A stretch of 64,000 bases of DNA from Sympetrum striolatum (Eukaryota; Arthropoda; Insecta; Odonata; Libellulidae), in the NCBI GenBank assembly GCA_947579665.1, contig OX388346.1:92196615-92260614 (forward strand), written 5' to 3'. The notes beneath the pieces were generated by a model. It saw only the letters and a program-made list of their open reading frames with translations. It ran no database searches and had not been told where the DNA came from. A program made the position numbers and the translations under genes. Shown piece after piece: positions 49,771 through 62,104 of this stretch; within the stretch, counting starts at the first letter, position 1, and every line of letters starts with the position of its first letter.

Positions 49771-50404
49771 ACGAGCCCGAACCCAACCCAGCCTGAATCT
49801 TGATACTAATTTTCGTTCTCAAGCCCGAACCGTGCCTGAATTTTCCATTAATCGCCCTGTAATAAATTGTTGTGATTTGTGAACATATGTATTTTTTTTT
49901 AACCCTTCACAAAGACCATGCATTTTGTTTAAGCATTGCGTAACAACTTTAAGAGGCTTTTGCCGCAATGCAAGAAACTAACGCTCTTTAAGAACGAATA
50001 ATTCTCTCCTTCAGGAATTTTCCATGGGCCTGAGCCCAGTAGACTGTCTGCCTGCCCGGCCTGAGCCCGGCTCATCCAGACCTCTAATGCACAGGTCTGC
50101 CATGTGCGCAAGCATTCCCATGACTTGAGCATATTTTTTTCCTCTACTAACACCTTTATTTGAACTGTAAAAACAATACTATCTAGTACAGGGTTGTCCA
50201 AGCCTTTTACTTCTATTGGGCTACATTTGCTTCAATAAAGACAGGTCTTCAAATTTGGACTCATGTTATATTATAAGCATTCATAATCTGTTGTAAAATA
50301 TTAGTGCAATTTAAATAATATTGCAAGTTGATTGCAGTATTCCACCTTAAAAATTCCAATCAAAATTTTCAATCCCACTTCAGTTTTCAAACTTCAAAAT
50401 TGGA
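49771..50404 (+). repeat. 635-bp direct repeat, right copy
   Basis: About 98 per cent identical to 47034-47667 and in the same orientation. Its left edge cuts the integrase remnant. Its right edge continues into MCU intron DNA, 105 bp before the coiled-coil exon. Confidence 0.85.
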
Positions 50405-50508
50405 TTGAAAGTAAAGGTAAATATACTAGAAATCTATAAGGATTAGAAGAGTCCAATAAAGCCAGATGGACACCTGGGACCAGAATTATTCTTAAGTTTC
50501 AAACCAAC

Positions 50509-50655
50509 CTTTTCCATTGGTTCCAGCTGAATTCGAAGAGATTCTAATTGTGCAAGTAGCTCTCTCTCTTTCTTGATTTGGTGCTCATCAACATTCAGAG
50601 CTTCATACAGCTGATTAACTAGGTTGCGCACATTCGACAACCTCAGCATCTCTTC
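50509..50655 (-). CDS. MCU: Mitochondrial calcium uniporter, first coiled-coil exon
   Basis: Acceptor TTTACAG and donor GAAAAG|GTTGGT, 49 codons, phase 0 at both ends. It encodes LSNVRNLVNQLYEALNVDEH then KKERELLAQLESLRIQLEPM-EK. It matches the vertebrate segment from LNDVKTLVQQLY to RLEDLKEQLAPLEK, the coiled coil between the matrix N-terminal domain and TM1. The donor was chosen because it makes the linker to the pore exon exactly as long as in the human protein (11 residues between PLEK and RTT). Reading past it meets a stop 20 codons on. Confidence 0.93.
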
Positions 50656-51105
50656 CTGTAAATTTTAGTAATTTTTTGAGAGGGATCCAGAAGTGGTTCC
50701 GCATAAAGTACAGCAGAATGAAAATAATTCACAACATTTCAGATTCAACAGAAATAGGGTTAGTCAAAGAAAGGTTGTAAAATAGCATTCCTCTCTATTG
50801 TACAGAAAAGAAATACTGATTTTTAAGGGGAAGCAATTTTTCTAAATTATTTTAATTGAAATTCTATTTTAATCCATTCTTTCAATGAAAATATCTAGCT
50901 TTGTACACCTATGTGTAAAGAATGAAAAAGATTGTCAATAATCAAGAAATTTTACCGACAAGAACTACATGCAAAGAATGAAAGAAACCTTTATCTTTGA
51001 TGAGAATTCTATTATTATGAAGATAAAGAACTTCAAAAGGACTATAAATGGAAATTATTTTGGAATAAAGCACCAAATGTAAGGTACAATTTGATAAACA
51101 CTTAC

Positions 51106-51224
51106 TGTTGATAGTTTTTCCTGAGGTGGGGTGACGACATAGTAAACATTATCATTGATTATCAAATGGAAATCTTGCTCCATCAATGCTTCAATTGTGT
51201 TGGATGATGCTATCCTCACACCAT
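51106..51224 (-). CDS. MCU: Mitochondrial calcium uniporter, second half of the N-terminal domain
   Basis: Acceptor CTATACAG and donor CAACA|GTAAGT, 119 bp, phase 1 in and phase 0 out. It encodes GVRIASSNTIEALMEQDFHL and INDNVYYVVTPPQEKL, matching the vertebrate GVRVAASTGIDLLLLDDFKL to DLTYHVRPPK. This region completes the beta-grasp-like matrix domain, which regulates channel assembly. Frame joins are exact on both sides. Confidence 0.93.
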
Positions 51225-51963
51225 CTGTATAGACAGAAAATGAAATGAGTTTCATTAATATTTGAGATACTTCGTTTCTTTCTTTTCATGGATTACCTAA
51301 CTAGAACAATTAATCGACTTATCCAAATTCTGATTACTTCTTTGTTCCAAAAATTTCTTTCATATTTTTCCACTGGAGGTTAACGAAAGGAATTTTTCAT
51401 CAAATTTGAAACATATTTATGTTTTTACACCACTTGCCCTGTACTTAGAGAAAGAGACATTTTTGTGGAGGACATCCTAGTTGGCTTGATCCAAGTGGAG
51501 AATTGCTGGGCAGAAACTTTATAATAAAGTATTAATTATGAAATAGTGTTCCTTAAATTTCAGAATGCTTTGACAGGGTTCGAAATTTTTCATTTCAGTT
51601 TCTTCTATGGAACATTTAGGTGCACGCTTTTCACGCATATTTCATGTTTCTAAGTTCCTTGAGTTAAGTAAGTGCTGGAGCTAAAAAATTGAATTAAAAA
51701 ACCATTTTTTCTCTAATAAGCCATTTTCCCAAATTTTGTATGGGGTCGGCTGATGAATGATGATGTTTAAGTTAAGATGAAGATTAAAAAACTATATTTG
51801 TGATAATATCTCTACATACATACATTCATGAGGGATCTACCTTTGGTATGTTCACGTACTTTAAAAATCCCTATGCAAGGCGATCTCCTTAAATTCTTGG
51901 TAATTTACACCAGCATTTAAGTTATCCAACATCTAATGTCCAACAGTAGGTAATTTTATTGCA

Positions 51964-52426
51964 ATTTTGGTAAAATTCTAGTTTCGCGTATTCTGGCATT
52001 TTTTTACCCACTAGATTTAGCCCTATTTCGATGAAATTTTCAGGGATTATACCTCAAAGATTGCGGCTTATAAATCTATTTAATGCGAGTAAGTACCTAC
52101 CACAGAAACCGAGATATCGAATTTCTCTCAGACGACGCTAAACTAAAATTTTCACCACAAAGTTCAACTTCATTGATTCATTTTTTGTTAAATGTCCTCC
52201 ATAAAAATTAATGAAAATAATGGTTTGATTGGGACAAAATTTTAGTTTCGCGTCGTCTGGGAGAAATTCGATATCTCGGTTACTGTAGTAGGTACTTACT
52301 CGCATTAAATAGATTTATAAGCCACAATTTTTGAGGTATAATCCCTGAAATTTGTCATTGAAATAGGGCTAAATCTAGCGGGTAAAAAAAATGCCAGACG
52401 ATGCGAAACTAGAATTTTACCAAAAT
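51964..52426. mobile_element. Foldback (long inverted-repeat) element in an MCU intron
   Basis: Two arms of about 190 bp are inverted repeats around a spacer of about 75 bp. The left arm starts ATTTTGGTAAAATTCTAGTT; the right arm ends ACTAGAATTTTACCAAAAT. The arms share the complement of CCGAGATATCGAATTTCTC, GCGAGTAAGTACCTAC and TTTAGCCCTATTTC, with about 7-10 per cent mismatch. There is no coding capacity. It is probably a foldback or miniature element. Transcribed in the intron, it could form a long RNA hairpin. Confidence 0.8.
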
Positions 52427-52556
52427 GGTTATCGAAATGTGGCATAATGGTTGAGTATAACCTAAAAGCTTCTAAGACGATCCTTAAAGACTATATCCTG
52501 AGAAACTGTGGTAAGAGACCATACTAAACGCATCATTTGATTTCGTTGTGTCTCAC

Positions 52557-52727
52557 CAGTGGTGGTCAAGGCGACACGGTCTATGCCTCTATCCTCAGTC
52601 CGAAGCATTCGCAAGAAGTCTCCGACGGTGTGCGTGACTGGACGGAGGGTGAAGCGGCACTTCTCTCGACGCGACGGTAGCGGCACTGTAACCTGCGGCA
52701 GCCCTCTGAAGTATTCCACGCTCACCT
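52557..52727 (-). CDS. MCU: Mitochondrial calcium uniporter, first half of the N-terminal domain
   Basis: Acceptor TTTCTCTCTCCAG (strong pyrimidine tract) and donor CCACTG|GTGAGA, 171 bp, phase 1 at both ends. It encodes VSVEYFRGLPQVTVPLPSRR then EKCRFTLRPVTHTVGDFLRM and LRTEDRGIDRVA. It matches vertebrate [28 protein letters not shown] and EEDRGIDRVA. It is much more GC-rich than the surrounding intron. The identification is firm. Confidence 0.95.
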
Positions 52728-53794
52728 CTGGAGAGAGAAAAGGAGAGAAGCAATTATTCAAACCGGACGCATAAAATATCAAACAATCGATAAAAGTAAT
52801 CTAATGAACAATTTGGAAGCTCTATTGGTCTTCACTGGAATAAAGCGAACGACGAAATTAAGAAACGAATCGCCCTTTCCCTGATGTTCATTCTTCGTAT
52901 GAAAAGATTAATATAATTTTGAGAAAATTATGATGAAACTCTATAGAGTTTATCTCTTTACCGATGAAAAATTTACTGATTATCATTACTTCTTTCCATC
53001 AAAATAATAGCCGCGCTACATAATTTCACAAATCGCTAAATTGGATTTTAAAGTTAGAATTCTTATATTTACAAGGAGGATTTAATCGTTTCACTACTTT
53101 TTAATGTGTACCCTCTAGAAGGCTTTTCATAGAAACCCAAATATAATTTTATTTGAAGGTAAACGTTATAATGATGCTAAAATCTTTTTAGATAGCTTAA
53201 CATAATAAGGAGTGAGACCAAAACTTTTCCGTTCGCACCATTCTAGTTAGAAATACAATGCAACATAAAGGAGTAAGCTAGAGAGTTAGCAACATTTATT
53301 GTGCGAATACTTTCATTCTATGTAAGTTACTTCCACAGATTCAAGATTTATGATCAACAACATTGACAACCAGACCAATGCGTTGGCATACCCTTCGCAT
53401 TCCATAGTCGTGGTCCTCGAATATAGAGAAACTAACCATTATTATAAAAAGCATTTTAAATTTCGCCCTTTGAATACCAGACACAGAATTTCTAATCTGC
53501 CATAGAGATAAAAATGATAAACTGACCATGGAAGGTTAAAATTCTTAAAAGAGGAAACTATTTATCATTATTCAGGATTGCATTAGATTCTTTATGGAAA
53601 AGTAATTAACAATGCAAATATGTCATAACAACGTCAAGGATTAACAATATTTGATTAAGTAGAACCAGCAGAAGTTACACTAAGTTTCGTGTTTTCCTCA
53701 AAGTAACGAATTTTCTGTTTAGACCCTTTGGAGATGAGGAGGAACACTGTTGCGAATCACCAAACTCTTTCTACCAAACCCTAAAGTTATAGGA

Positions 53795-54587
53795 AACGTT
53801 ATTCTTGTATATAAAAATTAAATGATGTGCGTGACGTCGTAAAAAACTCGAAAAGGGCTCGACCGATTTGAATATTTTTTTTGTTCGCCTCGGTACGGAG
53901 GTGGTTTAGGAAAAAAGAAAATTAGGAAAAACCCAAAAAGAATAGCCGAAAAATCGAAAATGCATTTCCATAAGAAATTCACGTAAAGTTCATTTTTCTC
54001 GCAGCAGGCTTTATTTCATTTGAAAATTTAAATTAGAAATAATAGTCGCACAAAGTCGAATCAAGCACCAAAATAAGGGGAATAGAATAAAAATTCTTAT
54101 TTTGGTTATGAAATATCGTTTACGAATCGAAATTTCGAGAATTTTGATTACATGCGTGAATATTTTATCAAAAATTCGAGGTTGTAAAAAACCCATCCCC
54201 CTTGACAATGAAGGCGATTGTTGATTCCAAGTTCACGTATTTATCCATCAAAATGCATTAAGAATATAAGTCAAGTTAAAATTAATCCTGATAATAAGTG
54301 ATACACTTTATGAAGAAGAAAAAATTGCATGAGATTTTAACATTTGCTGTTACGAACAATATCCTGTGAAGAATCGCACGGAAAAAAGTACGAACATTTA
54401 AATTTAAATTTTTACAATTTTGTTTAAACATCAGTAGCAACCAAGTTTTATTTACAGCAACGTAATTGTTTACTGAATTTTTAGTTAGAGTTTTAAAACG
54501 GTTTTCCTCTCTCTCTACTCGAGGACTTAGAGTGTGGATGATACAATCAAATCAATTTTAGGTGGTCGAAGTTCACCGGGTCATCTA
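53795..54587 (+). mobile_element. Possible Helitron-type non-autonomous element
   Basis: The left part reads TTCTTGTATATAAAAATTAA and CTCGAAAAGGGCTCGACCGA. The right end is GGTGGTCGAAGTTCACCGGG then TCATCTAG followed by T. A 5' TC and a 3' CTAG before T, with a short GGTG/CACC hairpin, fit a Helitron. In my recollection the same start and end phrases are common in insect genomes. The ends are not proven, and no replicase is encoded. Confidence 0.35.
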
Positions 54588-55489
54588 GTTATTAAAAAAT
54601 TAGGGCATTGATAAGTTAATCTATATTTAAATGCTGCATATTTATTTAAAAATTGAAATTAAGATCCGTCATGTATGACGGGGGAGTTAACTAGCGTTCA
54701 ATAAAGTGAGGTATAAAATCGATGGTCAATAGTGATTAAAATAATATACATTTCACGCTAGTTACGGACCAAAACCGAAACCACTTTGGAAGCGCAGCGT
54801 TCAATCCATCATTCACCAAAATAACAGGAAATACTCTTGACTTTACCAACTGAATGAATAAACTATTTCAAGAAACTCACACGGGATGAATTTTATCGGA
54901 AGGTGCTCGAAACTGCTATTACTGACCATTTACCTCTGAGTACTATCGCAATTCATTGCTAATGAAGGGAATGGCCCAACTACTGAGTTGCCATAAGTTG
55001 AGATCATCGATGCCCTGAATTCCCTCAATGAATGGCTCTTGCAGATGCGTTCGGCTCTAAATGCGCCGAACAACGAGGTCCACTCATAACGCATCGATCG
55101 TTTGCATTGTTGAGAGCATTGTTACGCGACTGACGCACGCCGATGGACACATTAAACACTCGGCGAACGCTGTCGGAACGGCAAAAAAAACACCAGCAGA
55201 GAGAAAATATCTGAAAGATTGTTCCGCTGCATCGTTTGTACCGATCGCTTGCATTATTAAAATACGGGAGGAACGCACGTCGTCGTGGGTGGAACGGAAG
55301 CGAAACATTTTCGAGGTTTAAAAATTAAAAAGTTGCGACGAGTGGAAGTTTGTGGATCAGCGAGGTAAAACTGGGGTCGAGGATGGAGGGATGTGTTACA
55401 AATGCATGAATCGGAAGCAAAAAGTACGTCTTGATTGGATACTCGCGTGAAGCGGATTTTCTTAGGAGCCGAACCGCGACACTCTATAG

Positions 55490-55812
55490 CAGGGGTCTCC
55501 AAACGTTTCAGTCCGAGGGCTGCATTAGCTATCTAACTGCAGTTTAGGGGTCGACTACACGCTCGAGGTCCAAATAAAAAAGAATCAAAACAAAGATCTT
55601 GTTTTTATTTATTAATTTAATATTATTGAATATAATTATTATTCTATTTTAATCCGGTAAATACGTTACATCCACGAAAGCGGCGGCTGATCTTGGCAGG
55701 ATAAACATGAATTTCCATGATTATTTTCCGTACATAAAAAGATCTCCATGGGCCGGATGAGAGGGCCTCGCGGGCCGCATTTGGCCCGAGGGCCAAAGTT
55801 TGGAGACCCCTA
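55490..55812. mobile_element. hAT-type miniature transposon
   Basis: The left tip CAGGGGTCTCCAAACG and right tip GTTTGGAGACCCCTA are inverted, the classical hAT consensus. The flanks CTCTATAG and CTCTAGAT look like an 8-bp target duplication that has changed. The element is 323 bp, with AT-rich middle sequence and GC-rich ends (GGGCCGCATTTGGCCCGAGG), and no open frame. Confidence 0.8.
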
Positions 55813-56841
55813 CTCTAGATTTTGCTTGGGTTGGGACGTGACCTACTCCTAAAGTTCATGCAAATTCGGAAATACCTGAAAGATACTCATACTATTTTAG
55901 AATGGCACATATCTAAGGGTGTATGCTGTTACATTTATATATTCTTAGAACTACCATTGAACACATTCGACGAACATAAGGGCTTCCTCAAAACACTTCA
56001 TTAAACAAGAGAATTCGGTGACCAAACAATTACGAACTATTTTCAAATAATTAAATCGCAAAAAATGTACATGCATTAAAATTATTGTTCAAAGACTACC
56101 TATAGTGTTCAATTACTCAAATACCACCAAATACTTTTCGGTCAATTCTTGTCACTGCTTTTCAGAGGGTACGAGTCTGTATAATTTCAGTGACCGTAAA
56201 AATGGACTTGGTGAACTTGTGAGCAAATGATGCATTACGATACATTACTCATCACCAGTCTGAACCAATTAGAGTAGTTGTATGAAATTGACGTACATTG
56301 GTCATATTTTATATAAATGCTCATTGTGTTATCGACAGAAGAGTTCATTACGAGAGGGCAATCAAATCAAAGTACCAGGCATAATTTGGTGCTGGAATTC
56401 GACCAAACAATGACCGGAAAGGGTATATCCGGCTGTTTTTATTTTCGTATTTAGGCTGTATACGGTTGATTAGAAAGAATAGGGGTGACTAAGTTTCATA
56501 TTCCAAAAGGAAAGTGTTAAACTTGCAAGAAAGTTAAAAGTAGAGAAAGAATATTCTTTCCTAATTCAAAAATTTAATCATGTCACGCAATGCACTGACA
56601 TTTGCGTCTCAATAACTTTAAGAAGGAGAAAAAGTATTTCACAATGATCATAAGGATTAAAAATTAGAATTTGTTTAAGAAAAATGATTAAAACATTTTC
56701 TGTCTTTAATTCCTTCTCCGTCCCTACCTTTAAATGAGACAATCTCGATTACATTAAAAGAAAAGCTTAATAAATACATTGTAATCTTAGGGCTTAAAAT
56801 TGAGGTTATAAAGTGTTCGCAGCAAGTTGAATTCAACTTAC

Positions 56842-56908
56842 GAACCGTTGCAAAAGTAGTACCAGACACAGCATTAGAAGAAAATTCGCGGCCAAACAGA
56901 CACTTAAA
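56842..56908 (-). CDS. MCU: Mitochondrial calcium uniporter, proposed presequence exon
   Basis: Acceptor AATATCAG and donor GGTTC|GTAAGTT, phase 0 in and phase 1 out, so it joins the N-terminal domain exon exactly. It encodes FKCLFGREFSSNAVSGTTFA-TV. FGREFSS resembles a mitochondrial presequence cleavage region (Arg two or three residues before the cut). The frame stays open upstream without an ATG, so an earlier acceptor is possible. No direct homology can be expected in this variable region. The call rests on splice phase, position and composition. Confidence 0.55.
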
Positions 56909-57124
56909 CTGATATTTCCAGCTTTCCTTTTTTATTAGGTCTGCTTCTGGTTTACTCCACGAAAATATCCTTTTCTGCGGAACACAGTCGGAGACCTTTC
57001 CATCAAAAGTGATTTATTTCCAAGTGGGGCGAAGACTTCATCCACTCACCGCCAATAAATTCCGGAGTCCATCTCACGTGTCCGGAATGATCTGCAGAAT
57101 GAACGGGGACGTGATTTACGCACG

Positions 57125-57216
57125 AGGAGATTTCAACTGGCGACGGAAGGCCCGAGAGGAGATTTCAACTGGCGACGGAAGGCCCGAGAGGAGATTTCAA
57201 CTGGCGACGGAAGGCC
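57125..57216. repeat. Three tandem copies of a 32-bp GC-rich unit
   Basis: AGGAGATTTCAACTGGCGAC followed by GGAAGGCCCGAG, repeated at 57125, 57157 and 57189. The third copy is truncated by four bases. The copies are essentially identical, so the expansion is recent. Confidence 0.92.
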
Positions 57217-57219
57217 CCA

Positions 57220-58770
57220 CTCTAGTGGAGACCTTGACTCTTCGGCGAGGGCTTGATTGAATGGTGATCAAAGAGACACACTTTTGAGGCCTTCCGAAGC
57301 TCTCCCATTGGAGGTCCAATTATGATGCAGCAGCGGAAGCAAGCGTTCCATTCTCAAGTTGTTCTTTGGGCCGACACGACGCGGAATCGGATTGGTTGGC
57401 CATGAGTAGAGGTGTTTGTTTTTCGCAATAAGCGATAAAACCAACAAATAACACGAATTTCGGCCGATTAAGCGAAATAACGCTAATTTCGACAGTTTTA
57501 ATAATCAGCAGGATATTGGTGATTTTCGCTTCATTCATCATTTGTAAGAGAGGGAAATGTAATTTTGGTATGATTTAAATAAATGTACAATATATAATTG
57601 TACTATTTACGTATTTTTGTCATATTTTTGATCACTCATGACATCTTTGCTTACGCGATTTCAGCTTTGATCTTCTGCAATAAATTCACAAAACTTTCTT
57701 TCCATTATGGACTATCACAAAAACTCTATTAATTTCATGAAGAAATATGTTTTGTTTTTCATAACATCTATCGTGTCAATATGTTTTTAATGAAAATATC
57801 ATGTTTAGTTGATCTGCAGCTGAGACAGCATTTTCCTTGGGTGTAAACAGCACAGTTTTAAATAAATTTAATTTAATATTTTGTGTAATTTACAGTTAAT
57901 AATATTTTCAATGCTTTTAATGTTTATGCTAAAATTTATTTTTTAATTTATAATAAAATTAATAAAATTTTTAATTTTCATATGCTTTAAGTGTGCCCAA
58001 TATTATTCCTTTGCTTAAATGAGACACTTTGAAAATTAGTAACACCAAATTTTGGAAACATAATAAGAACACAAAACACCACAATTTGGTTTTCAAATCA
58101 ACAAATTTCAGAAAAATAAAAACATTTTCAAACACCTCTAGCCATGAGTAATTCATCGAAAACAGCTCGCGTCTTAGGATCCTTCCATTGCATCATTATC
58201 CGCATAACGTAAAAGATTTAATATTTAGAATTTTAATAACGTCTAAAATCAATGTTGGAAATCAGAGAAAGTTGTTTTTCGAAGGAGCAGAAATCTACAT
58301 TTTGCTAATTCATATGTTAAACTTCTTAAGGCGATAACTCGCAGGAATTAATTTTCACCCATTCTAGTCCTTTTTTATGATTGATACCTTAAAGCTAGTA
58401 ATATTTTCTGAGTGTATACTTAAAATTACGGAAATAGCGGATTAAATTTCCAAAACATTCTAACGAGCGGTTTTAGCAAAGACCCGATGAAGGCAGAAAC
58501 AGAAACAAATAGAAATAATAAAATATTATTTTAGAGGTTTCTGTTTTCACTTCAGCCCTCTGAAACTTCATTTTTTTGCTGTCTAATCCAAATTCTTCGG
58601 TTACAAATTCGTTAAAATATTAAATAGTTCTTCCGAGTTATATAAAACACAACAACAGTATCAAGAGTTAGTGGCCATCAAATTCTGAGTCCGTCAGAGG
58701 CCATGCGAGCGTAGAGTGAGCAAACAACCCAGCCTTATCTGAAGAAACGCCGTCCACTGGTTCCAAAGAG
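57220..58770. other. Probable first intron of MCU; no other feature
   Basis: AT-rich sequence between the two proposed N-terminal exons. No repeat or gene is recognised. Confidence 0.4.
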
Positions 58771-58774
58771 ACAC

Positions 58775-58834
58775 CTTGCTAAACAAGGTTCTGCGATGTT
58801 CAATTTGACCAAGGCTGACCTTCGATAGCGCCAT
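58775..58834 (-). CDS. MCU: Mitochondrial calcium uniporter, proposed first coding exon
   Basis: An ATG in good context (AATCAGATGGC) opens MALSKVSLGQIEHRRTLFSK, with a donor at AGCAAG|GTGTCT in phase 0. That joins the next proposed exon in frame. The peptide is basic, has no acidic residue except one Glu, and could form an amphipathic targeting helix, as expected for a matrix presequence. With all eight exons the coding length is 1122 bp (373 residues plus stop). Human MCU is 351. Another start further upstream cannot be excluded. Confidence 0.4.
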
Positions 58835-61800
58835 CTGATTTCAAGCCACAAATCCCTTGAGGTGAAATGAAAATAAAAATGGGACGAGATTGCAATAAGT
58901 GTACATCTGATAGATGGAGTAGTTAACAAGTGATTGCAAATTCGGCTCCCATAATGCGTGACACATGATTTTGAGTAATTAACTTTTCCATGGTTGACAT
59001 CATGATCCTGAATTTAATCTAAATGAGCTTTGATTTATTTTCGCTAGGTATAGCATATCAACAGCTTACACCAATCATTACTAAAACGTATTATGGACGT
59101 ACTTCCCAATAGTAAGAACATTCCTGAGGGAGAGATTAAAAAAATAAAATTCCTTCCACGGCTAGAATTCAAATAATAAATTAATTGAATAACATTCGAG
59201 TCGACGACGGTTAGAAACGCGATTTTCAGGCGTTTTCAATGATCTGATAAGATGTCTGATAAGTGAAAGAAAATGATAAAACTTAGCGAATTCCCTAATT
59301 TATTGTCAAGCAGTGAATGAGATCAAAACACTTAACTCCAGCTTATCTTAAATATTTTTATAATATTATGTTTAGCATCTTATTCACAATTCTTCCCAGC
59401 TCGTCCGTATTTTTCTATCTAATGGTTGATTATTCATTTCGAAAGGTTTCCTATCCTTTCTGAAAGGAAATACCGTTTCATCAAATTATTAGAAGGGATA
59501 CAAATGAATTTATTGAAAGGAAAATTGCGTGTACAGTATTTATTTGAAAAATTCATGTATAAGTTAAATAAAAATGTATACGTAATTTTCGCGGCAATAA
59601 ATTATTTGTATGATAGTATTCCACCAAATATAGCTTTAAAGAAATGTGAAGAGCAGCTACAAGTATTTTATAATGATTATTTCTGTGGAAATTATCTTTT
59701 ATAACTCATTCCATGGATAATTTTTAACTGTGAATCACGTGAATAATGGTGATGTTTGTGATGCGCTTCCTTTAGCAGCATCCAATTAGAGTGTTGACAC
59801 AAGAGGAAGGACACAAGCGATTTGGTAAACCGGTTGAGCACATCGTTCGCGGTGCGCGATTATTCAGCAGTCGGCGGTGCATTTCAGGGACGGATTAATT
59901 ACAAGCTACATCACACTTCCCAGATAAGCTCTTTGTCGTAAGCATATTTCGAAGGTAAAAACAGAATTTACTTTTTCGGGATATCACAAAGGTGGGAATT
60001 GAAAATTATCAGTATACAGCAAATGAGTTCAAGAATGAAAGTATAAAATTTTAATAAGTCAGAATCATGGCTTATTTGGGTTTCTGCATTCAGATACAGG
60101 AGATTCGAAGAACAATTAACACAAAAATTGAAAACGAAATCCCTTCTATTAAAAAATTTCTTGATAAATATAATGCATTTGACGGAACTTTTTGTTAGTA
60201 AATAAATTTTTTTTAATTTCCCTTTAACGTGTAAAAATAGCGTGTACAACTCCTACTGTAGACGAAATTAATAAATATCCGTATGAAATTTCCATAAATT
60301 TGGTTACTATTCCATTAAAAATGTTATTGACATTATTTTCATCGACTTGGTCTACATTAATCCAATAATTCAAGAAGAAAAGTAGTCATTAAGAACATAT
60401 TCTCAAAAATTCCAAGATTAATCTCACCTAATCACCTGTTTTCATTGCAAGAGCGAATTTCAACAACCAAATATTTCTCAAACGCAAATTTAGGATTAAA
60501 TGTTTCCTATTTAGACTAATGCACGCAGAAAATTATTCTACGCAGCACCATTATAGTCACTATTACAACTTTATGTATTTTATTAGAATAATTATGTCAT
60601 CTCATCCAAATATTAATTTTAAATATTTTACTCGCTTCACTGATATTATATGCATTTGCACCCCCTGCCACCGAAAGGCGGCTTGCAGGGAACTTACATG
60701 GACATAGATATACATCCATAAAGCAAGTGTAACTTTAAACTCTCCAGAAATAATCCAAGAAACATATCCACGGTACGGTTCCGTAAAATCAGTTAAATAA
60801 CTTATTAACGCTGAGAGTCAAGTACAGCCAATTACGCGACTGGACGACCAATTAACCGTCCGTGTCCGATGAGCATATGAATTATCGTCCTCTACGACCG
60901 TTATGACGAGCAGCCGAAACGGAACATGATTAACGACCATTAGAAAAATGAAACACGTTCCTCAATGGGCGTGCGATGGATGAAAAAGCAATCCTTGAAG
61001 TCTCTCAGAGCCTTCGGACTTGTTTCCCAATCGATGCAACGCAATACCAAAAGGACGCATTTGACATTTGTTTGTGCTTTTTTCATTCGAATAAACTCTT
61101 CCGCACGCACGGGGCACATATCCACGAGTTATCCAAGAAGTAAGACTTTGCAATGGTATTACGACACAGCTAACTTATGGTAAAGCGTAAAAACTCAACT
61201 ACGTATGGGGCCACACAGATTAACATCGCCAAGGAGAATCGTTGATAATTAAAGACATCGATTGGAGCTTATACGGATTATAAGCTGTACGTAGAAAATA
61301 ATAGGAGTTTACGTATGTTTAGTTTAGTTATTGGTGAGGTTAGGCCCATATACATATATCTCTTCCACCTAAACTCGTACGTCGGCATAATTTGTACACA
61401 TATAAATTAAAACAATAAGACAGAGTATGGGGAAAAATCTTTGCAACTGAAGGTTGACAAAGAAAAAAACCCGTGTTGCGGGAAAACATCCACAGAGAGG
61501 GGGGGGTGAAAAAAAACTGCGAAAACACAGTAAATAATAACAATAAAGTATCGCCAATCACAAAATTTCATAAATTACATAAATACAAATGAGTGAATTT
61601 ACAGAAAAATAAAAATATTATTAATTAAAAGAGAAAAAATAACACTTGCTAAACCTAAGTGCGAGGGAAAATTTTAAAAACTCACAGAAATCATGACTAA
61701 CAAAAAAAGTAATGGGGTATTATGAAGGAAGCGTTAACTGTTCTATAAATAGAGGAATACATTTTCAATGAGGTAAAAGTGGAGAATAAGAGGCTAAAGT

Positions 61801-62104
61801 GAAGAGCTATTTTAAGAAGAAAACGGATGACTGATTCTATAGGAAAATATGCAAACAATGATGTATAAAGTAAAAACATTTGAAGGAATAGAGTTGAACA
61901 AATGCGGAAAATAAGCTCTAGACAACGAAGAAGAACATCATAATTTAAATATGCGTATATTACAGAATATATCTCAATATCTTGAAGAATCTGAAGCGAT
62001 TCCGAAGGCTATTTCTACATTTTCTAATATCAGCGGAAAGCAGATAACAAAACCTTGGAAAGACTTTCTGAAATCAATCAAAAAATGCATCTTTAAAAGC
62101 TCTC
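58835..62104. other. No supported gene
   Basis: Upstream of MCU; its promoter presumably lies near 58,840-59,100. A 92-codon frame at 59426-59704 (plus) has no recognised motif. Nothing repetitive stands out, except a short hairpin, CCACCGAAAGGCGGCTTGCA, near 60668. Confidence 0.4.

Larger units (their letters stand above)
52728..56841 (-). other. MCU intron region with transposon fragments
   Basis: Intron between the N-terminal domain exon and the proposed upstream exon. It holds a Helitron-like candidate (about 53795-54587) and a hAT-type miniature element (55490-55812). A GC-richer patch at 54950-55480 is open in two frames, but has no motif or splice pattern I can support. Confidence 0.5.

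Noticed and set aside
55084..55321. Overlapping open frames on both strands in a GC-richer patch
   Set aside because: Compositional openness. It falls within the MCU intron, and neither frame has a domain or matching splice sites.
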